A stretch of 64,000 nt of DNA, taken from contig QIKP01000048.1 in NCBI GenBank assembly GCA_003233055.1, positions 1 through 64,000 on the forward strand, read 5' to 3'. Positions 43,647-52,620 of the stretch are shown here, piece by piece (positions within the stretch are counted from its first letter, which is position 1; each line of letters begins with the position of its first letter). Under the pieces are notes generated by a model that searched no databases, had not been told where the DNA came from, and saw only the letters and a list, made by a program, of their open reading frames with translations. Source of the DNA: Planctomycetaceae bacterium. Its GTDB lineage: Bacteria; Planctomycetota; Planctomycetia; Pirellulales; Lacipirellulaceae. The translations under genes and the position numbers were made by a program.

Positions 43647-45056
43647 TCAAACCGCCGCCGGCGCAACGGGCGGCGCTGCGATCGGTGCTCCAATCGGCGC
43701 TGCTGTCGGCGCTGCCGTCGGGACGGGAACTGGCGGGGTAGATTCGAGGCGTACGCGGCATTCGGCACCCAAGGCAAGAAGCCGCTGGGTCGTCTCCGCC
43801 AGCGAACTCCGTTCGGAGACTTGTTGCTGAAGGAATCGCGATATCCCTTCCTGCATATCGATGGCCGTGTCGACCTTTCGATTCGACCCCTTGCGGTAGG
43901 CACCAATGGTGATCATGTCTTCATGCTCACGGTAGGTGGCGAGCAGGGATCGAATCGTTTGTGCTGCGGCAAGTTCTTCGGGTGGCGTAATGTCGGACAT
44001 GAGTCGGCTAATGCTTTCCAGCAAGTCGATCGCCGGGAAGTGTCCCGCCGATGCCAATTTTCGGGAGAGCCAGAGGTGCCCGTCGAGCAGTCCTCGCATC
44101 GTATCGGCCACCGGCTCATTCGGATCGTCGCCTTCGACCAACACGGAGTAAAACGCCGTAATGCTTCCCTTGGCCGTGGTCCCGGCGCGTTCCACCAACT
44201 GAGGAAGCGTCGCAAAGACCGATGGTGGATAACCTCGGGTGGCGGGGGGTTCGCCGGTCGCCAATCCGATCTCTCGGAGCGCCATGGCAAATCGCGTTAC
44301 CGAATCGACCATGAGAAGCACATTCTTCCCTTGATCGCGAAAGTATTCAGCAACCGTCGTGGCGGTGTAGGCCGCTTTCACTCGCTGGAGCGCGGGCTCA
44401 TTGCTTGTCGAGACCACGACAACGCTTTTGGCCAGCCCGGCTCGGCCCAGATCGCGTTCGATGAAGTCGTTCAGCTCACGGCCTCTCTCGCCAACCAGTG
44501 CAATGATGTTGACGTCGGCCTCGGTATAGCGGCTCATCATTCCTAACAGCACGCTTTTGCCAACACCCGCCCCGGCAAAAATCCCAAGCCGTTGCCCTCG
44601 TCCGCAACGGAGCAACCCGTCGATCGATCGGACTCCGGTTGCGAAAGGCTCGACGATGCGAGGCCTTTCCGAGGCGAGGGGTGGCTCTCGGTCGAGTCGG
44701 CATCGCTGATTGAGCATCGGTTGCGGCCGGCCATCGACACAGCGACCATGAGCGTCGATCACTCGGCCCAGCAATCCATCGCCGACGCGAAGCTGTCGGA
44801 CCGTTCGGACTAACTTCACTCGACCCCCTCGCCGAATCCCAGCTAAACTTTGATACGGAAAAACGAGCGTCCAGCGATCGCGAAAACCGATCACCTCGCC
44901 TCGGACCGTTCCCCCCGAGGCCCGATCGATTTCCACGACAGCCCCCACCGGCGCGGGAAAATCGGCCACAGCGGCCGTGGAGCCGATGATCTCGACGACA
45001 CTCCCCGTCAAGCTGGTCGGTAGCGCCTGTTTCAGTGTTTCTTCGTAGTGTCGCAT
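43647..45056 (-). CDS. fliI: Flagellum-specific ATPase FliI
   Basis: A 469-aa ATPase of the F1-beta type that unfolds and releases export substrates. Walker A is GAGVGKSVLLG (canonical), Walker B is in KNVLLMVDSVTRFAMALRE, and PPATRGYPPSVFATLPQLVE is a type III ATPase signature. The start at 45056 directly follows the fliH stop; an upstream in-frame ATG would overlap fliH by 87 bp. The C-terminal 25 residues are an unusual Ala-Pro-Ile-rich repeat tail (PTAAPTAAPIGAP). Confidence 0.96.
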   Translation of the reverse strand: MRHYEETLKQALPTSLTGSVVEIIGSTAAVADFPAPVGAVVEIDRASGGTVRGEVIGFRDRWTLVFPYQSLAGIRRGGRVKLVRTVRQLRVGDGLLGRVIDAHGRCVDGRPQPMLNQRCRLDREPPLASERPRIVEPFATGVRSIDGLLRCGRGQRLGIFAGAGVGKSVLLGMMSRYTEADVNIIALVGERGRELNDFIERDLGRAGLAKSVVVVSTSNEPALQRVKAAYTATTVAEYFRDQGKNVLLMVDSVTRFAMALREIGLATGEPPATRGYPPSVFATLPQLVERAGTTAKGSITAFYSVLVEGDDPNEPVADTMRGLLDGHLWLSRKLASAGHFPAIDLLESISRLMSDITPPEELAAAQTIRSLLATYREHEDMITIGAYRKGSNRKVDTAIDMQEGISRFLQQQVSERSSLAETTQRLLALGAECRVRLESTPPVPVPTAAPTAAPIGAPIAAPPVAPAAV

Positions 45057-45058
45057 GG

Positions 45059-45730
45059 TTACCCTAGGAGCTCTTGTTCCAATCGAGCCAGTTGCGATTC
45101 TATTCGCTGATCGATTTCGCCAAATTCCGTCGTCACTCGACACCCGCCCGGCGAGACCGTCTCGTCCGCGATAATTTTGGCCGGCGCAAGTTCTTTGAGA
45201 CTCGCAGCGATCTCACTTGCCTCGTCTCGCAAATGCTTGAAATCGTGGGCATTCATCCGGACCGTGATTTCCGCCGCTCCGGCCGACAACTCAAGCGCCT
45301 CTCGAATCAACTCGAGCGGCACCTGCGGGTCGTTGGCCAGCTCCCGGCGCAAAATTCGCTCGGCCATGCGCGATGCGAGATGGACAGCCGCGATTTCCCA
45401 CTCCTCTAACCATTGCCCCCGCGCGTCGGAGAGCTGCTGCGCGACCGACTGGATCGCGGGGCGCAACGTCTTCATTTGCTGAGCGATCTTTTCATCGAGA
45501 AGTCGCTCGATCGCCTGCTCGGCAACGGAACGACCCGCTAATTCTGCCTTGCGACGGACCTGCTCCGCTTCACCGTGAGCCTGCTGGACAATCTTGGCCG
45601 CTTCTTTGCGGACACTCGCTAGGTACTCATCGGCACGGCCGGCCATCTCCTCAAAGTTGAAGGAAACCGGTCGAACCGAACGACCCGAAGGCTGCTCTGT
45701 TAGGGCGTCGCGTTTGATAATCGTGGCCAA
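45059..45730 (-). CDS. fliH: Flagellar export regulator FliH
   Basis: A 223-aa protein with the FliH/YscL pattern: a central coiled coil with many Ala and Glu (about 30-105), then ASRMAERILRRELANDPQVP and a C-terminal V1/F1-ATPase E-like region ending GGCRVTTEFGEIDQRIESQL. It binds FliI and docks it to the C-ring. The position between fliG and fliI is standard. Confidence 0.93.
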   Translation of the reverse strand: MATIIKRDALTEQPSGRSVRPVSFNFEEMAGRADEYLASVRKEAAKIVQQAHGEAEQVRRKAELAGRSVAEQAIERLLDEKIAQQMKTLRPAIQSVAQQLSDARGQWLEEWEIAAVHLASRMAERILRRELANDPQVPLELIREALELSAGAAEITVRMNAHDFKHLRDEASEIAASLKELAPAKIIADETVSPGGCRVTTEFGEIDQRIESQLARLEQELLG

Positions 45731-45742
45731 AAGTCGAAACCT

Positions 45743-47068
45743 TTAGGAGTGGGCGGGCATCGGAGTTGCGGAACGGTTCGGAGCTGCGAGCCCCACCGAA
45801 AGTCGCCCCGAGGCAATGAGTCGCGCGGCAACATGGCCGATCTGCTTTTGGGCTGCGGTCACGTCGGAAAGTCGAATGGCCGGTAAGTTGTGCATCCGCC
45901 GGCGAAGTTCCTTCGAAATGTTCCTCGGTAATTGACGTTCCACGTGGGCGGTGACCTCCTCGGTAGCGCCTGCCAGTGCAAGGACGACGCACTCCGCTTG
46001 ACTCTGTTGGAACAACAACGCGATTTCTTTCCGCCCAAACGACGTGAGCCGGGAAAATTCGAACTGCGGCATCGACACCGATCGAGGAGCGGCCTCTTTC
46101 TTACGATCGGTCCCCTCCTCGGCACCGGAGACGCCTCCAGAGGCCGATTGGGAATCCCTCGTAGGATGCATTTCACGACGGGGCGCAGGGACTCCGGTCA
46201 GCGAGGCAGCCTGCGCTGCGATGGTCGAATGATTCGATGTCGAATCATTCGATACTGAGCGGGGCAGGGGATTGGATCCAGCGCGGGGCGGGGGAGACGC
46301 GGAGCGACCTGCCCCTAATCGCTTCGCCAACTCTTGGTCATGGCCCGCAATCTCGGCAAGGAGAGTTTGGGATGCCGCTTGCGTGGAGTGCTGAAGAATC
46401 GCTTTGACGGAGCTAAGCCGATTCGCTTTACGCTGTTGTTCGATCTTTCTCTCGGCAATCCATTTCGCAAGCCCCTTCTCGATGACTTCGAGGCTCGCAC
46501 GATCCGACTCGCCCAAATCGGCCAACCGTTCGAGCGCGGCGGCGCGACGACCAAACGGGAGCAACGTCAACAATTGGCTCGCCTGCTTCGGGGCCAGGTA
46601 CGACAGCACCACCGCGACCGTCGACAAGTGTTCTCGTTCGAGCATGGCCGCAAGCGAGGGCAAATCGCCCCCTTCCAGCCATGCAAACGGTGCTTCCCGG
46701 TCGTGATCAACGTCGCGATCCACTCCCTGAATCGAAGGCGACTCACTCGCCGATTCGTGCTCGTAGTCCGCTGACAGCTCCAATTCCACGCCCCCATCGT
46801 CGAGAGCCATCGAGGGGCTTCGGCTCGATCGTCCAGCAGCATGAACCGAGGAAAAGCTCCCGCCGATCGCCGAGCCAGCCGTAGCCCCCAGATGATCACG
46901 GATAGCGGATTGCTCCTGCGGATCCATCGCCCCCAAGTCTCTCATCGCTAACTTAACCGATTTCGCTTCGGCATCGGAAAGCTGCGCAAGGAGTACCGCT
47001 GCCGAATGGGCGTCGAGGCTACGAATCAATACCGCAGCTTTTCGAAGGTTGGTAGGGGAAGTCGGCAT
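45743..47068 (-). CDS. fliG: Flagellar motor switch protein FliG, divergent
   Basis: A 441-aa FliG, about 100 residues longer than usual. The N-domain (RKAAVLIRSLDAHSAAVLLA) and middle domain (HLSTVAVVLSYLAPKQASQL, LLPFGRRAAALERLADLGE) are clear. A long Ser, Pro and Arg rich linker (about 255-345) separates them from the C-domain. In the C-domain torque helix, where E. coli has K264, R281, D288, D289 and R297, the aligned stretch reads FGRKEIALLFQQSQAECVVL, so the acidic pair is missing and Arg is Gln. How it couples to MotA is therefore unclear. Confidence 0.88.
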   Translation of the reverse strand: MPTSPTNLRKAAVLIRSLDAHSAAVLLAQLSDAEAKSVKLAMRDLGAMDPQEQSAIRDHLGATAGSAIGGSFSSVHAAGRSSRSPSMALDDGGVELELSADYEHESASESPSIQGVDRDVDHDREAPFAWLEGGDLPSLAAMLEREHLSTVAVVLSYLAPKQASQLLTLLPFGRRAAALERLADLGESDRASLEVIEKGLAKWIAERKIEQQRKANRLSSVKAILQHSTQAASQTLLAEIAGHDQELAKRLGAGRSASPPPRAGSNPLPRSVSNDSTSNHSTIAAQAASLTGVPAPRREMHPTRDSQSASGGVSGAEEGTDRKKEAAPRSVSMPQFEFSRLTSFGRKEIALLFQQSQAECVVLALAGATEEVTAHVERQLPRNISKELRRRMHNLPAIRLSDVTAAQKQIGHVAARLIASGRLSVGLAAPNRSATPMPAHS

Positions 47069-47124
47069 AGGGCTAGGGGTTGGTGGTTAGTGGTTAGGAG
47101 TTAAGAGTTAAGAGTTGGTGGATT

Positions 47125-48762
47125 TTACCCGGCGTTTCCGATCCAGGTGCGGAGGATCGCTGCCGCCGCCTCCGGATTATCGAGGACCATCTCGCTCAAA
47201 TCTTCTTTGAGCGAGTCGCCCTTTTTGAGGCGTAGCTTCGGACGGGTCGACTCGAGATCCGTCTCCTCGTCTCCCGATTCGCTCGCGTCAAGATTGGTTG
47301 TTTCCAGCTCAATCGCCATGCTACTCGGGGAGGTATCTCCCTTACCGTCTGAGCGGACGACCGATCGCAGCATCAGCAGGCTAAACATCGCGAGGCCAAT
47401 CATGGAAAGCGTGCCCCAGTATTGCCCTGCCCATACCATGGCGTTGTCCGTCATGGAGGGCTCCGGGAGGGGATCGCGCTCGAGGGTATCGAAAAAGACC
47501 ACCTTGACTTGGTTGAACTCGTCCTCTCCGAGGGAAAGCCGCGGGAGGATGTTTTCCACGAAGTTCTCCACGTCCGAACGGACCTCGCTCTCGAGCGTAT
47601 CCATGGCCGCCTGCGTCTGATCCTCTCTCGCCGCGTCAGGATTTCTTTGTTGCCAAACCTTCACGATGTAATCACGAGGTACATTGACCGACGCATACAT
47701 TTCCTTGATTTGGAATCCCGTTCGAATTTCTTCGGTTCTCGACTCGCCAACCATGCTGTTGCTGCTGGTCGTCTCTCGTCGAGTCTTTGTTCGGTTTTCG
47801 CGTGCCAGCGAATCGTTTCTTCCGGGGCCATTGGCACTATTGGCAATCTGGCCTGGTCGTCCGCCCGTTGCGGAGAGGCCTGATTCCGCCTCCTCAATGT
47901 CGGAGGTGGAACTGATCTCCTTCGGTTCGCCGGGCGTCGACTCAAAAGTCTTGCTTTGTTGGGTATTGTCCACCGTTCCGCTCACCTCGACCCGAATTCC
48001 CGGAATGTAGTTGAGGCCTCGCAAAATTCTTTGGCGGTAGCTTTGCTGAAGTTTTTCGCGAGCAAGTAGGAAGGGATCGTCCATCACGATCTGGTCCGCG
48101 TCGTAGCTGTCTTCGCCCCCACTCGTAACATTCACGCCGGCCGGGGAGAGGCTCGTCATGGTTCCTGCGACAAACACCTGGAGGTTGCGAACACGGTTTT
48201 CACTGAGCGATTCGTTGTTGCGTGGGACAACAAAGATACTGGCCGACGCTTGGTTCTTTCGGCCGAATCCGCGTCGCTCTTCGATCTCAAACATCACATT
48301 CGCCTGCTCCACCCAAGGCATGGCGGAGATGAGGTGGGAGAGCTGGGCTTCTCGGGCCGCTTTGGTTCGGAGTTCCCACTGGTGCCGACTTTCGAGTGGA
48401 CTCGCCTTGGCGATCGCCTCGTTCATGATCGAGGAAAAATCAGGGGGTAGCGCGCCGCCACTCGCGATCGCCGCGATGTAGGCATCCTTTTTCCCTTGAG
48501 GCACTCGAATCCGATTCGACTCGACTTCCCAGCCCGATAGCCCCGCCTCCGAAATGGCCGCCTCCATGCGTCCGAGCTGGCTCATCGACAGTGGTTCGCC
48601 GCCAAAGAGATATTCGTCGGGCGACGCGGTCCCTTGCTGGAACAAGAACCCCATGCTCATGACCACGACCGCCAGCAGCAGCCCTGCTGTGATCCTCGCG
48701 CCAGGTGTCATCGACTGAAACAAGTCGCGCAGTTGCGTTGATAAGGTGTTGATCGTGTTCAT
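47125..48762 (-). CDS. fliF: Flagellar MS-ring protein FliF
   Basis: A 545-aa MS-ring protein with membrane helices near both ends (about residues 22-42 and 436-457) and the YscJ/FliF ring-building motifs between (TMTSLSPAGVNVTSGGEDSY, and YRQRILRGLNYIPGIRVEVS). The C-terminal tail contains the FliG-binding segment (KLRLKKGDSLKEDLSEMVLD and AAAAILRTWIGN). It is the base on which rotor and export gate assemble. Confidence 0.95.
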   Translation of the reverse strand: MNTINTLSTQLRDLFQSMTPGARITAGLLLAVVVMSMGFLFQQGTASPDEYLFGGEPLSMSQLGRMEAAISEAGLSGWEVESNRIRVPQGKKDAYIAAIASGGALPPDFSSIMNEAIAKASPLESRHQWELRTKAAREAQLSHLISAMPWVEQANVMFEIEERRGFGRKNQASASIFVVPRNNESLSENRVRNLQVFVAGTMTSLSPAGVNVTSGGEDSYDADQIVMDDPFLLAREKLQQSYRQRILRGLNYIPGIRVEVSGTVDNTQQSKTFESTPGEPKEISSTSDIEEAESGLSATGGRPGQIANSANGPGRNDSLARENRTKTRRETTSSNSMVGESRTEEIRTGFQIKEMYASVNVPRDYIVKVWQQRNPDAAREDQTQAAMDTLESEVRSDVENFVENILPRLSLGEDEFNQVKVVFFDTLERDPLPEPSMTDNAMVWAGQYWGTLSMIGLAMFSLLMLRSVVRSDGKGDTSPSSMAIELETTNLDASESGDEETDLESTRPKLRLKKGDSLKEDLSEMVLDNPEAAAAILRTWIGNAG

Positions 48763-48840
48763 CGTTGGTCAGTGGTTTGTCGTCGGTCGTCGGGTGTCGG
48801 CAGCCAAGGGTGTTGTCGCGGAAACAGATAACGCCCCCCA

Positions 48841-49140
48841 TCAAATCCGAATGTCTTGTATCTCGCGGTAGACTTCCATCGCTTTGTTTCGCATCTGCAT
48901 TGTCAGGCGGAATGCCAAATCGGCTTTTTGCACGGCGGTCAACACCTCGGCTGGGTTGATATCCTCTCCGGTAAACATCGCCTCGACAGCCTTGTCCGCC
49001 TCCTGCTGCATGCTGTTCACTTCCTTGATGGAATCGACCAGCATCTCTTTGAACGAAACGCCTCCGGGTGCCTTCGCGCCAGCCGTCGGCGAAAATGCCG
49101 TGGAGGAAGGGAGAGCATTGATTGCGGAAATGCTATTCAT
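48841..49140 (-). CDS. fliE: Flagellar hook-basal body complex protein FliE
   Basis: A 99-aa small rod protein linking MS ring and rod. The start MNSISAINALPSSTAF is chosen over an upstream ATG at 49194. The C-terminal half (VEAMFTGEDINPAEVLTAVQ, then LTMQMRNKAMEVYREIQDIR) is the FliE signature. Confidence 0.94.
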   Translation of the reverse strand: MNSISAINALPSSTAFSPTAGAKAPGGVSFKEMLVDSIKEVNSMQQEADKAVEAMFTGEDINPAEVLTAVQKADLAFRLTMQMRNKAMEVYREIQDIRI

Positions 49141-49208
49141 GGTGGACGGGGGCCGTTTGGCCGGTGGTTCGTTGGAGGAGTGGACGGCTCGCAAGTGGCG
49201 GGAGGTTC

Positions 49209-49619
49209 CTAAGCAATAATCCGAAGCGACTGGCGGCCAAGGTCTTTGGTGATCTCGATCACTCCAATGTTGGCCTCGTAGGCACGGGTCGCCTGCATGG
49301 CGTCGACCATTTCGGTCGTCATGTTGACGTTCGGATAAGCGACGTACCCTTCGTCATTGGCATCCGGATGACCTGGCTGGTATTTCATAAGGGGTGCCTC
49401 GGCGGAGGGTTCGACGCTTCCAACTCTCACACCCGCTCCACCCCCAGGCGTGGAAAGATCGGAGTCGGTCTGGAACGTCACGTAACGCGGACGATACGCT
49501 TCGGCTTCGCCCAGCTCGTTCCGGGTTGTCGACATGTTGGCAATGTTGGACGAGATGGCATTGAGACGCATTCGCTGCGCCACGAGGCCACTCGTGCTGA
49601 TATCCATTGTTCGGAACAT
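49209..49619 (-). CDS. flgC: Flagellar proximal rod protein FlgC
   Basis: A 136-aa rod protein. The N-terminus shows MDISTSGLVAQRMRLNAISS and NIANMSTTRNELG, matching FlgC, and the C-terminus MVDAMQATRAYEANIGVIEI-like. The start could be at 49619 (MFRTMDIS) or 49607 (MDIS). Confidence 0.95.
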   Translation of the reverse strand: MFRTMDISTSGLVAQRMRLNAISSNIANMSTTRNELGEAEAYRPRYVTFQTDSDLSTPGGGAGVRVGSVEPSAEAPLMKYQPGHPDANDEGYVAYPNVNMTTEMVDAMQATRAYEANIGVIEITKDLGRQSLRIIA

Positions 49620-49669
49620 GAGGAAGGGTAGGGGGTTGGAGGGGGAGGACAAAGATTCTCTTAGCGCGA

Positions 49670-50098
49670 CTAAACCCGTTCGCTAACGGCGACTTGCAGG
49701 AGCTGAAATTGGGACGCCATCAGGCTAATGGCCATGTTGTGCATCCCTTGGTTCTTGGCAATTTCTGTGATTTGGGATTCGAGGCTCACGTCGCTCTCGT
49801 CGTGGTAGAGCACATGCTTGGTCGATTCGCGGACATCGCGAAAAGCGTCTACTCGTTCTGCTTTCCCACCAGCCGACTGCGCGCCAGGAGAAACATACGG
49901 TGAAGGGGCTGCCTGACGCTGTTCCAACGCTTCTTTCAGGCTCTCTTGAAACTTGGCCGGTGATAAGTCGCGTGTCTTGTAGCCGGGTGTGTCAATGTTC
50001 GCAATGTTGCCTGCGAGTACGCCATGCCGCGACTGCGCAAAATTCACCACCTGCTCAAGCATCGGGAGCGTCGTCGAATCTAGCATGGAGGGCAACAT
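49670..50098 (-). CDS. flgB: Flagellar rod protein FlgB
   Basis: A 142-aa rod protein starting MLPSMLDSTTLPMLEQVVNF. The conserved HGVLAGNIANIDTPGYKTRD is near the N-terminus and QGMHNMAISLMASQFQLLQV near the C-terminus. The ATG at 50098 has AAGGAAGG upstream. It is the first structural gene after the sigma-54 promoter candidate (50136-50151), only about 27 nt from the predicted transcription start. Confidence 0.95.
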   Translation of the reverse strand: MLPSMLDSTTLPMLEQVVNFAQSRHGVLAGNIANIDTPGYKTRDLSPAKFQESLKEALEQRQAAPSPYVSPGAQSAGGKAERVDAFRDVRESTKHVLYHDESDVSLESQITEIAKNQGMHNMAISLMASQFQLLQVAVSERV

Positions 50099-50135
50099 CG
50101 TTTTTTTCCTTCCTTGGGGTCGAGTACGTTTACAA

Positions 50136-50151
50136 TGCAAGCACCATGCCA
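50136..50151 (-). promoter_or_regulatory. Sigma-54 -24/-12 promoter for the flgB operon
   Basis: On the minus strand the sequence reads TGGCATGGTGCTTGCA: the -24 box TGGCA(T) and -12 box TTGCA match the consensus TGGCA-N6-TTGCA exactly, with GG and GC 10 nt apart. The -12 GC lies 38 bp before the flgB ATG. It is located directly downstream of flgR, which encodes an NtrC-type activator. No other position near a flagellar gene in this window matched as well. Confidence 0.75.
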
Positions 50152-50240
50152 AAGGCACGGCATCGCTGAATTCTTTGGCGGTACTACCTGGTCGCTCGTC
50201 AATTCCGAAGAAAACGGTTCCTTCGGTTCGATTTTTTTAT

Positions 50241-50292
50241 CTGCTAGCAGCAAGAAACTCCGAAAGGTTTCGGCATATTTCGCCGCTAGCAC
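50241..50292. promoter_or_regulatory. Possible FlgR enhancer sites
   Basis: CTGCTAGCAG (50241-50250) is a perfect 10-bp palindrome and CCGCTAGCAC (50283-50292), overlapping the flgR stop codon, shares its GCTAGCA core. Centre-to-centre distance is 42 bp, four helical turns, and both lie about 90-140 bp upstream of the sigma-54 promoter, the usual enhancer distance. Binding by FlgR is a hypothesis. Confidence 0.35.
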
Positions 50293-51689
50293 GCTTCCTG
50301 CAATTCCTTTTCGCGTGGTGCAACGCCGTAACTTCTTAGTTTGCTACTCAATGTTCTCACCCCGATGCCAAGCGCTTTGGCCGTGCGCGACCGATGGCCA
50401 TCGAACCGCCGAAGCGTCGAGAGAATCATCTGTCTTTCCATCTGAGCGAGACTCATCTCACCAGCGGGCAGCTCGGCTACGGGCGACTCGTGCGACGCCC
50501 TCGGAGTCAGCCAAGGGCGAATTTTGTCGGCGAAAAGGGTAGCTTCTTCGGACAAGATACAAGCACGGGTGACGACGTTTTGCAGCTCGCGGATATTCCC
50601 AGGCCAGTCGTGCCCCGCCAGTAACTCCATCGCCACTGGCTCAAGCACTCGGGGAGCACGTCCCAATCGACCGTTTGCGCATTGGACGAAGTACTCGGCA
50701 AGCCGGGGAATATCTTCTCTTCGTTGGCGAAGGGGAGGCAGTTCAATCGGGACAACCGCAAGACGATAATAGAGGTCTTCTCGGAATCGTCCGGCAGTAA
50801 TCTCCTCGGGCAGATTCCGATTGGTGGTGGCAAGCACCCGAACATCGGCCTTCACGCTCTCGCTCGAGCCGACCGGTTCGAAGGTCCGCTCCTGGAGCAC
50901 ACGAAGCAACTTGGCTTGAAGATGGAGGTTGATTTCGGTGATCTCGTCTAGCAGCAGTGTTCCCCCCTGGGCTAGCTCAAACCTTCCTACACGATCGGTA
51001 TCGGCACCCGTGAAGGCACCTCGGCGGTGACCGAATAGCTCGCTCTCCGTGAGTTGTTCCGAAAGGACCGGGCAGTTGAGGCTGACGAATTCCTGCTCGG
51101 AGCGTTGGCTCGCCGCGTGAATCGCACGGGCGACCAGTTCTTTTCCGGTCCCACTTTCGCCGCAGATCAAGACGGTTTCGTCGGTTGGCGAGATTTGGGC
51201 AATTTGCTGGCGGAGCGATCGCATGGCCGCCCCTTCGCCGATCATCGAATCTTCCCGGTCTCCATGGTCGCCTCTGCCAATTTCCGCGAGGCGTTTTCTT
51301 TCGGCCGCGTTGGCAACGGCTTGCTCCAATCGTTCGGCATCAAACGGCTTCTCCAAGTAGTCGAACGCCCCATGACGCATGGCTTCCACTGCCGTGGCAA
51401 TGCTGGCGTGGGCAGTAATCATGAGAACTTCGCAGGCGAAGTCAAGCCGTTCGATCTCTCGAATAAACTCCAGGCCATCCATGCCGGGCATTTGCAGGTC
51501 GGTGATCACCACATCGCGGACATCCTCCCGCAACAGCGCCAGCGCATGGGCGGCGCTCCCACAGGCGTCGACCTCGTAGCCCGCATGACGGAGCACCAGC
51601 GCGACCGACTCACGGGACCGAGTGTGGTCGTCGACGACAAGCAGTCGCACCGGACGGGAAGGCTGGGATGGCAATGGTTGGTGGGTCAT
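50286..51689 (-). CDS. flgR: NtrC-type response regulator FlgR
   Basis: A 467-aa sigma-54 activator. Receiver domain: acidic pocket D20-D21, phosphoacceptor D64 (VVITDLQMPGMDG) and the YLEKPFD Lys. AAA+ domain: Walker A GESGTGKE (177-184) and the sigma-54-contacting GAFTGA (224-229). A Fis-type helix-turn-helix closes the protein (SRTAKALGIGVRTLSSKL). The 4-bp overlap with flgS upstream, and position before flgB, point to control of the flagellar operon. Confidence 0.93.
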   Translation of the reverse strand: MTHQPLPSQPSRPVRLLVVDDHTRSRESVALVLRHAGYEVDACGSAAHALALLREDVRDVVITDLQMPGMDGLEFIREIERLDFACEVLMITAHASIATAVEAMRHGAFDYLEKPFDAERLEQAVANAAERKRLAEIGRGDHGDREDSMIGEGAAMRSLRQQIAQISPTDETVLICGESGTGKELVARAIHAASQRSEQEFVSLNCPVLSEQLTESELFGHRRGAFTGADTDRVGRFELAQGGTLLLDEITEINLHLQAKLLRVLQERTFEPVGSSESVKADVRVLATTNRNLPEEITAGRFREDLYYRLAVVPIELPPLRQRREDIPRLAEYFVQCANGRLGRAPRVLEPVAMELLAGHDWPGNIRELQNVVTRACILSEEATLFADKIRPWLTPRASHESPVAELPAGEMSLAQMERQMILSTLRRFDGHRSRTAKALGIGVRTLSSKLRSYGVAPREKELQEAC

Positions 51690-52606
51690 GCGGCGGCTCC
51701 CATGGTCGCTTGGCGTGGGAAACGAATCGTGAAGGCAGCGCCTCTCTCGGGGCAGTTGGCGACGGTCACGCTGCCACCATGCGCTTGGGCAACTTGGTCA
51801 ACGATCGCTAAGCCGAGCCCCGTGCCAGTTTGCTTGGTGCTGTAAAACGGCTCGAAAAGCCGTCGCTGTTGCTCCTCTGTCACTCCAGGACCGCTGTCGG
51901 CCACCTCCAGTTCCAGCGCGTCGGCGCCGTCGTAGGAAGTAATGACCAACTCTCCGCCGTTGGGCATCGCGTCGAGCGAGTTGAGTACCAAATTGAGCAC
52001 CGCCCGCCGGATCATCTCGCGGTCGCCCCAAAGAGGCGTGTTCGGCGGAACATCGAGATCGACTTCCACCCCTTGCGCGTCGAGTTGGGGGGCGATCGAC
52101 TCGATCACCTCCTCGACGAGCGAGCAAACAAGAAAGTTATTCCATTGTGGCTGACGATGGGCTGCGAAGCTCAAGAGATCATTCACGGTAGTATCCAGGG
52201 AGGTAAACCCTGCCTCGACTTGGGAAAGGATGTCGAGCCCTTCGCCGTCGTTCGTTAGGCGACGGCGAAGAAGACTCAGGTAGAGAGCAACCGGAACTAA
52301 GTTGTTTTTTACTTCGTGCGCGACGTGCGATGCCATTTCCCCCAGATCAGCCAGCCGATTTCTTTGTGCGAGTTCTCGATTTTTGCGTTCGAGTTCGTCG
52401 CTCAGTCGGCTTACCTCGCTCTGCAACGTTGCATGCGTTTGCTCCAAACGGAGTGTTGCCGAATGCCATGCGGCAAGCAACGACTCGATATCCGCCGAGG
52501 CAAGCGACTCGTCCTGCTCGCTAGGTTCGGCGTCGAACAGCTTGAGCGGCGGAGAAGGGTCCTCCGGCGTGGTGCTGCAAACCCTGTTTTTTAGTGGTTG
52601 GCTCAT
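51686..52606 (-). CDS. flgS: Soluble sensor histidine kinase FlgS
   Basis: A 306-aa kinase without membrane segments. An N-terminal coiled coil (about 45-85) precedes the dimerisation helix with the phosphorylated H97 (MASHVAHEVKNNLVPVALYL). The ATPase domain has the N box (LVLNSLDAMPNGGEL), and the G boxes (DSGPGVTEEQQRRLFEPFYS and TGTGLGLAIVDQ). This resembles cytoplasmic FlgS of epsilonproteobacteria, which reads out export apparatus assembly. ATGA overlap with flgR. Confidence 0.92.
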   Translation of the reverse strand: MSQPLKNRVCSTTPEDPSPPLKLFDAEPSEQDESLASADIESLLAAWHSATLRLEQTHATLQSEVSRLSDELERKNRELAQRNRLADLGEMASHVAHEVKNNLVPVALYLSLLRRRLTNDGEGLDILSQVEAGFTSLDTTVNDLLSFAAHRQPQWNNFLVCSLVEEVIESIAPQLDAQGVEVDLDVPPNTPLWGDREMIRRAVLNLVLNSLDAMPNGGELVITSYDGADALELEVADSGPGVTEEQQRRLFEPFYSTKQTGTGLGLAIVDQVAQAHGGSVTVANCPERGAAFTIRFPRQATMGAAA

Positions 52607-52620
52607 GGCTTGGTCTTCGG

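Noticed and set aside
43623-44546. 307-aa open frame on the plus strand
   Set aside because: Lies entirely antisense to fliJ/fliI, whose product has clear Walker motifs; composition is Arg and Gly rich as expected for a shadow frame.
50205-50238. Hairpin CCGAAG/CTTCGG followed by T-run on the plus strand as terminator
   Set aside because: The neighbouring genes are all on the minus strand, where no T-run follows the stem, so it would not terminate flgR transcription.
51054-51845. 263-aa open frame on the plus strand
   Set aside because: Antisense to flgR and flgS, both certain.
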